Below are positions 58,964 through 64,000 of a DNA stretch of 64,000 nucleotides, in pieces. A model generated the notes under the pieces. It was given only the letters and a program-made list of their open reading frames with translations, did no database searches and was not told the DNA's origin. The position numbers and the translations under genes were made by a program. The DNA is from Diphasiastrum complanatum (taxonomy: Eukaryota > Streptophyta > Lycopodiopsida > Lycopodiales > Lycopodiaceae), in assembly GCA_029204225.1 (NCBI GenBank), contig CM055106.1, forward strand, positions 3,280,665 through 3,344,664. The letters are read 5' to 3'. Position 1 is the stretch's first letter; each line of letters opens with the position of its first letter.

Positions 58964-59086
58964 TAGTAATGGTCAATTGATTGGGTCATTACACACATAG
59001 TTTGGTCCTCGGACAACCATTGGACTCCACCGCTCGCTCTCCAAATCCCAAATTATTTGTGGTAATGACCCTCCCAATGACCTAAC
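58964..59086. mobile_element. MITE-like element, copy 2 (opposite orientation)
   Basis: Matches the reverse complement of 51465-51579: AGTAATGGTCAATTG, a diverged middle, then AAATTATTTGTGGTAATG and CCAATGACCTAACG. It is more diverged than copy 1. Confidence 0.5.
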
Positions 59087-59310
59087 GGCTTCTCTACTTT
59101 ACGACCAATCTCCAAGTTCCAATCAATAATGTTATGTAAATTGAGTCCTCTTACCAATAGGAGTATGCCAATACTTAATTCTTTGAACTTTTTAAGAAAA
59201 ATATTTGAAAATGATAGTACATTTCCTTCTTGAGGCTTTCTCCAAAAAGATGAATCATATCATCTATTAGGATTCACCTCATGCATCAATGCTCTTAAGA
59301 AAGTTTCAAG

Positions 59311-59467
59311 CTAACCTTATAAAAAACTCACAAACCTATTATGAACTAGGTAAAAGGTTAAACTGCATCAATGCCATTAACAAGGTTTCAGCCAACCTTA
59401 TTAAAAACTCACAAACCTATTCTAAAATCAAGCTAACCTTATAAAAAACTCAAAAACCTATTATAAA
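59311..59467 (+). repeat. Three copies of a ~35-bp unit
   Basis: CTAACCTTATAAAAAACTCA followed by CAAACCTATT and TAAA or a close form occurs three times near 59311, 59391 and 59430. Confidence 0.7.
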
Positions 59468-59619
59468 ATCGGTAAAAGGTTAAAATAAAACCTTAAAACT
59501 TAACATTTATAACTAAAAGCATCTCATTTTAAGCCATATAAAAAACCTATAAATCAAACAGTAAATGAATTTCAACAATTGAACTGTTTGTATTTGTCAA
59601 TTTTCAGTGAGCTGTGTCG

Positions 59620-59760
59620 TACAGTGCTACAACCCATACAGCTCACTGTAGTCTTCAATGCATCACTCTTCTTGCACCGTACAGTTTACCGGATCAAGTC
59701 TGCCTGCACTGTATCAGTCTTCCTACACCATACAGCTCACTGTATGAGTCTTCAACTGAC
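59620..59760 (+). repeat. Imperfect repeats upstream of the dirigent gene
   Basis: ACAGCTCACTGTA with AGTCTTC and CACC(G/A)TACAG recurs about three times with a spacing of about 50 to 100 bases, 240-380 bp before the start codon. This lies in the likely promoter. Confidence 0.65.
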
Positions 59761-59999
59761 ATGACGTTCATGCAACTAATCATAAGAATTTGTCGCTGCC
59801 TGACAGTACTCATCATCTACAGACCACTAGGACTCAATATTCAAGGAATTTCTTCTACTCCTGTATATTGCACAGCTCACTTTCGGCTGTCATTTTGTAA
59901 GTAATAGTTTTATATCACAACCAGCATGCGAATATAATCTATGCATTGGAGCGAATTCAGCACACTGGTTGCATAATACGCTATTTTCAATTTATCACA

Positions 60000-60578
60000 A
60001 TGCAGCTCCATTCAGCTCTTTCGATCGTGTTCTTATTTACTAGCACCTGTGTGCTGCAGGATCATGTCACGGAGTCAGCGAAGGTAGTGCATCTCCATTG
60101 GTACATGCACGACACACCTTTTAATGGGCTGACTCCATCTTCCATACCCGTTACAGCCTATAATCCAAGCGACTTTCAGACTGAAGTGAAGAACAAACTA
60201 TTTGGACAGATATACGTGATTGATGATCCGCTAACCCAGCATCCGTCTTTAACATCAGCAACTTTTGGCAGAGCTCAAGGAACTTATTCATTTGTCTCCA
60301 GAGAGGAATATGTTGGTTACGTGAGCTACACAGTTAGTATCCGAACGGGAAAGTACACTGGCAGCACTCTCAACATACTCGGAGGTTACCAATATTCCAT
60401 ATCAATAAAAAAATATGCTATTGTAGGAGGAACAGGAGATTTTCTCCTTGCAAGGGGAATTCTCACGGAAGAGGTTGTCAATCTTTTTGGACCGTTCAAT
60501 GCATCAGCCACCCTATCACACCATGCCACTGTCTACTTAGATAACATCAGCGATTTCGTCTTCCAGAAAGCTATGTAA
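60000..60578 (+). CDS. Dirigent family protein
   Basis: The 192-residue frame starts at an ATG followed by a hydrophobic signal-peptide-like segment (residues 5-19, ALSIVFLFTSTCVL). The mature part has the dirigent order: LHWYMHDTPFNG, then NKLFGQIYVIDDPLT, GRAQGTYSF, TGKYTGSTLNILGG, KYAIVGGTGDFLLARG and HHATVYLD. The DDPLT acidic pair, GRAQG and VGGTG-F--ARG are family signatures, and total length is typical. Dirigent proteins act in the apoplast and steer coupling of monolignol radicals or related steps; the partner reaction here is unknown. A frame extension upstream of the ATG starts at a non-ATG codon and is ignored. An AATAAA lies about 165 bp after the stop. No break or intron is seen. 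Confidence 0.95.
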   Translation: MQLHSALSIVFLFTSTCVLQDHVTESAKVVHLHWYMHDTPFNGLTPSSIPVTAYNPSDFQTEVKNKLFGQIYVIDDPLTQHPSLTSATFGRAQGTYSFVSREEYVGYVSYTVSIRTGKYTGSTLNILGGYQYSISIKKYAIVGGTGDFLLARGILTEEVVNLFGPFNASATLSHHATVYLDNISDFVFQKAM

Positions 60579-62789
60579 TCTGGGCAGTTGCAAGCCTGTA
60601 GTATCTCTGATCCGCTTTTTGAAAGCTATACGATGTATTTGTTATTCTCATAACTTTGTTTCGGGTATAGAGCTGCACTGCATAATGAGTTGCAGATCTA
60701 TTTGTAAGAACGTCAAATCTATTTCTGCGCAGGCTTCACTGAACAATAAAGAGTGTTCCTGATTGTTAGCTACAATAGAAGTGTATCTGCGCTTTCTAGT
60801 TGTAGTCTGGAGACATATGCATTTTGGAAAAAATTACTTAGTCCAATCAATAAGGATATGGGGAAAGAGAGGCCCGGGCCTTCTCTCTTTCTTAGGTGGC
60901 ACCCAATGGTTTCAAGCGAAGTCCCTTATTGGCACAGGAGGTACCTCCCATTCAAGTGCTTGTGTGACACATGGCGCAACTTCCCTAGCCCTATCCAATG
61001 CATGCAAGTACTATTGGAGGGAGCTTGGGACATGTGGTGACCAACGAAGTGTTCCAGGAGTAATCGGCTCCGTGCTAAAAAGCGATGAGGGGCCCACATG
61101 GTTTTACCAATTTTAAGTGGCCCACATGGTTTTACCAATTATTTTCCATATTATAGATGTCTCGGGCTGAGGAGAAATTTTTGGTTTACACTCAACATTT
61201 TGGCTTTGTCAATTCACTTTCTCTTCTTTTATTGCTCTCTAAACATTGATGTTTGTCTATTAGATGTGATTTAAAGGTAGCCCTTGAGAAAAGGATCTCT
61301 GAAACACCTAGGCGTTTTGTTATATTGATATGTCCAAAAAAAAAGTACATGGTGGAATATGTCAATTCTTTTCAACAATTTACAAACTATTGATTGTGAC
61401 CAATTCACAAGCCAACTCTAAGGCCGCAAAAATCCTACTTAACAGTTGGTAATATTTTCAATCAAATTGGGACCTTATTAATAGTGGCCATGTATGCCAA
61501 GTGAAAGTCAGTGTGAGTTGTTCTGAAGCCTTGTGACGATGAAGATATTGCTCTCGAGGCATCCTCTCGAGCTCCTTTCACTAGGCCTTGTCATAGGGAG
61601 TACTTACTTCGAGAGCCCCTTACTCAGGAGACAACATGTAGGGTTGTTGATACTGACACTCCAATATTTGTTACTCCTAGTTTTTCTGGTATTCTCATAT
61701 TCACTCCTCGTCTCTTCTCTTTTTTATGGACCCACTGCTCTAGATTTTGCTTATTATTTTGGGACTCCATGGCAACATGGTCCTCTTATCAGGCCACTCT
61801 AGGCCCCTCTTACCAGGACACTCCAGGCAATTCCTCTCCTCTTAATCCAACTCCTCCCATCACTTCTCTCATTCCCTCTACTCCTCTCATTTCCTTTGCT
61901 TCTCCCTTTGGTACCTCCCCTCGCTTCTCTTCCACTAGCTGCTAATGTCTTGCCATATGATGTAGATGCAAAGAGACATATGATTGAGGATGACTGCGCG
62001 TCATCACTCACATGAGGTGACTTATTCAAGTGGTATTTTTCAAAAAAAAACTTAAGATTGACATAAATAAGATGAGTCTAGCAACAAAATGTTATTGACC
62101 ATTTGCACACATGGTTTTCTAGTCTTTCCCATTTACCCATGTTGTGTCGCATGGGAGCGGTGATGAGCCAACACAAATTAGACATCCGATATGCAGTGAG
62201 AGTTGGAAGAGCCAAGCCAACCCACGTACATAAATAAAATTGGAAGTTTTCCAATAAAGAGTTTCAAGAGAACCCAACAAGATTCAAGCAACAATATGAG
62301 GTTGCTAGAGGGGCCTTGGCATTTTGAGAGTTTTTTTTCTTGCCACGATTTAACAAAAAAATAATTTGCAGCCTCCAAAGATGACACCTCAATGGGCCAA
62401 GCAAAATAGCCCGAAATTTATTTTTCAAAGTTGTCTCACATTCAGGTCCTCACAAGCAACATGTTTGTTTACATTGCAGTCCATAAAAAATTTCCATCTA
62501 GTTAGTATCTTCTTATAGTCGGACGTCTCAGCATAGGGTTCTAGAGTTTGCTTGACAGTTTTCGACAGATTGTTGACATCTTTGAATAAAGGGAATTGAG
62601 AAGGTAAATAATGTGAGGGTGGGAAGCAAAATTGTGGGTCTGATGATAAGGTAGTGGTGGTAGAAAGTGAGGTGGTGGTGGTTACTGTATCAAAAAGGAT
62701 AGGTGAGGTGGAAATGGGAATGGGAACGACAATGGATCGAGTTGGGGGACTGCTCAATGGATTTAACTCTTCCTTAATATGTACATTCT
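60579..62789. other. 3' flank of the dirigent gene and DNA without a recognisable gene
   Basis: AATAAA at about 60745 may be the polyadenylation signal. A 29-bp unit with GGCCCACATGGTTTTACCAA is repeated in tandem at about 61089-61140. A TC/CT-rich tract lies near 61830-61930. A 110-codon minus-strand frame at 62425-62757 is Ser/Thr/Pro-rich at its start and has no recognised domain. Confidence 0.5.
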
Positions 62790-63312
62790 TGTAAGGGAAG
62801 CTCCATCAAGATCCTGCTTACAAGACAAAACACAATGGAAAACACACTATGGAGCAACCACCCAACCAAGTAGAAGCAACCAATCAACTCTAGAAGCTTC
62901 ACCCCCAAGCCAAGGAATAAGAAGCATGAAGGTAGAGTGAAACCCTGGCAATGAATCAGTGATCACAATGAGGAATAGAGCGAGTTTGGCCTCAATATAT
63001 AGAGCCAAAAACAACCTGGGCACATAGCCATGCATAGCCCTAAGTTTCCTATACATAGATTCACCTAGAATAGAGTCCCAAGCATGGACCAACTATTCAT
63101 AGAATTGCTATTGATAACTCTGCACATGCATACACTGTCTCATACCTTGTCTAAACTCCATTTAGTGTGTTCTGGGCCTCACAAGGATATTAGTTACTTT
63201 CAGGTCACATCCAGTATGATGTGGCATAACTAACAGCTTGATTTACTGGAGTACCGTGTGCATCCAAGACTAGGAGTATACTGAATCCTACTTACTGGCC
63301 ATGGACATAACA
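62790..63312 (-). mobile_element. 3' LTR of a minus-strand LTR retrotransposon extending beyond the window
   Basis: On the minus strand the segment starts TGTTATGTCC and ends CCCTTACA, giving TG...CA borders of 523 bp. A purine tract lies immediately upstream of its start, so the body of the element is to the right. The partner LTR is outside the window, so the left border rests on the TG/CA rule only. Confidence 0.6.
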
Positions 63313-63328
63313 TTCTTTCCTCCTTAAA
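63313..63328 (-). other. Polypurine tract
   Basis: The minus strand reads TTTAAGGAGGAAAGAA directly before the LTR start TGTTATG. Confidence 0.65.
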
Positions 63329-64000
63329 CTGCTTCTATCCTTAGAAGTTCTCTAAACAGGAAAGAATAACAGAAAACTTTAAATATCAATCTAGAAAATC
63401 ATTATTTCTAGTCTAACTTTCACATCAAACAAGTACTCAGAGATAATTCTATTTTCCAAGTGATAATCTCTGCACTGGAGTACAACTCAGGTTTGAAAAA
63501 GTACACTGAGCGATAAATTTCCCATCTGGGTTATATTCACCATAAGTTAGTAATATCATCTTCATGTAAAGCACTTACATGAAACAACTGAGTGAAATAT
63601 TAACTAACTTAGGAGATTAAGTTTAAAGAAAAGATATTAATTACAGTTTGAAATCATCCACAACTTTGGCAGATAATTCATAAGCTTTCAAGTACAAATA
63701 TCCTTAAAATCTAAATTCTAAGATATGATAATTCATTCAATTAGAATCTCTAGGAGAATCATTAAAATATAGAATGATTAAAACTCAACTTTGAGTATGC
63801 CAGATACCCTTTTGAGTTAAATACTTCTGTTTTTAGCACCAAATGCAAGAAAATAGCATTTATTCATCTTAATAGACTTGTCTATCTCCTATGATAACTG
63901 GAGATCCAATTTAATGAAGAACTGTACTCAAGCATCTGCAAGCCATAAACTATAGTAGAATAACATCCACTAGATAAATTAAATTCTCCACAAATAAAAT
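63329..64000 (-). other. 3' untranslated part of the retroelement, nothing recognised
   Basis: AT-rich with stops in all frames. The end of pol expected on the minus strand is not visible up to the window edge. Confidence 0.4.

Larger units (their letters stand above)
58204..59999. other. Intergenic DNA with microsatellite, MITE copy and local repeats
   Basis: No gene. The right third is the upstream region of the dirigent gene. Confidence 0.5.

Noticed and set aside
62425-62757. Ser/Thr/Pro-rich 110-codon frame as a gene
   Set aside because: Low complexity at the start, no known motif at the end and no neighbouring exon; kept only as a remark.

Overview
The window is nuclear DNA from a land plant. 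It is AT-rich and retrotransposon-dense, with genes far apart. A PLS-class pentatricopeptide repeat (PPR) gene with a DYW tail, a dirigent gene, a thaumatin-like gene, tRNA-iMet-primed copia remnants and Helitron2-type remnants all fit. The PPR is made of many near-identical PLS modules, which together with gene sparsity suggests a large-genome plant such as a fern; that is inference, not proof.

Layout. 1-501 is the 3' end of a thaumatin-like gene. 2699-5470 is a 5' LTR, a tRNA-Asp-type primer binding site and a repeat-filled leader of a Ty3-type element. 5966-10986 is a broken Helitron2 copy whose coding part is triplicated in tandem and split by about 3.5 kb of other DNA. 11000-20100 holds no gene, only old duplicated repeats, two long microsatellites and a scrap of Ty3 integrase. 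20142-32731 is a second, larger Helitron2 relic. It holds an OB-fold-like ORF, a DUF6570-like N-terminal region, a HUH/Y2 Rep and an AP-endonuclease-like C-terminus, and the helicase is not visible. A minus-strand LTR retrotransposon at 22878-27961 sits inside it with a perfect 5-bp target duplication.

33800-35450 carries a lone first exon of a likely type II membrane protein and two unrecognised ORFs. 36500-38720 and 45270 carry minus-strand retroelement fragments. 39012-41625 is a long inverted repeat with arms over 1 kb. The main gene, 51093 to 47050 on the minus strand, joins four exons in frame. It places an OSB-type PDF motif in front of a PPR array of seven almost identical PLS modules and an E-like domain. 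Its DYW domain survives only as a frameshifted relic at 46719-47049. 51890-52221 is a likely first exon of a conserved plant protein. 54200-58203 holds two decayed copia pol tails. 60000-60578 is an intact dirigent gene. 62790-63312 is the 3' LTR of an element that leaves the window on the right.

If the PPR gene is functional, it would act in an organelle on RNA. No operon-like links exist, and the three recognisable host gene families (thaumatin-like, PPR, dirigent) are unrelated neighbours. Most of the remaining sequence is nested or decayed transposon DNA.
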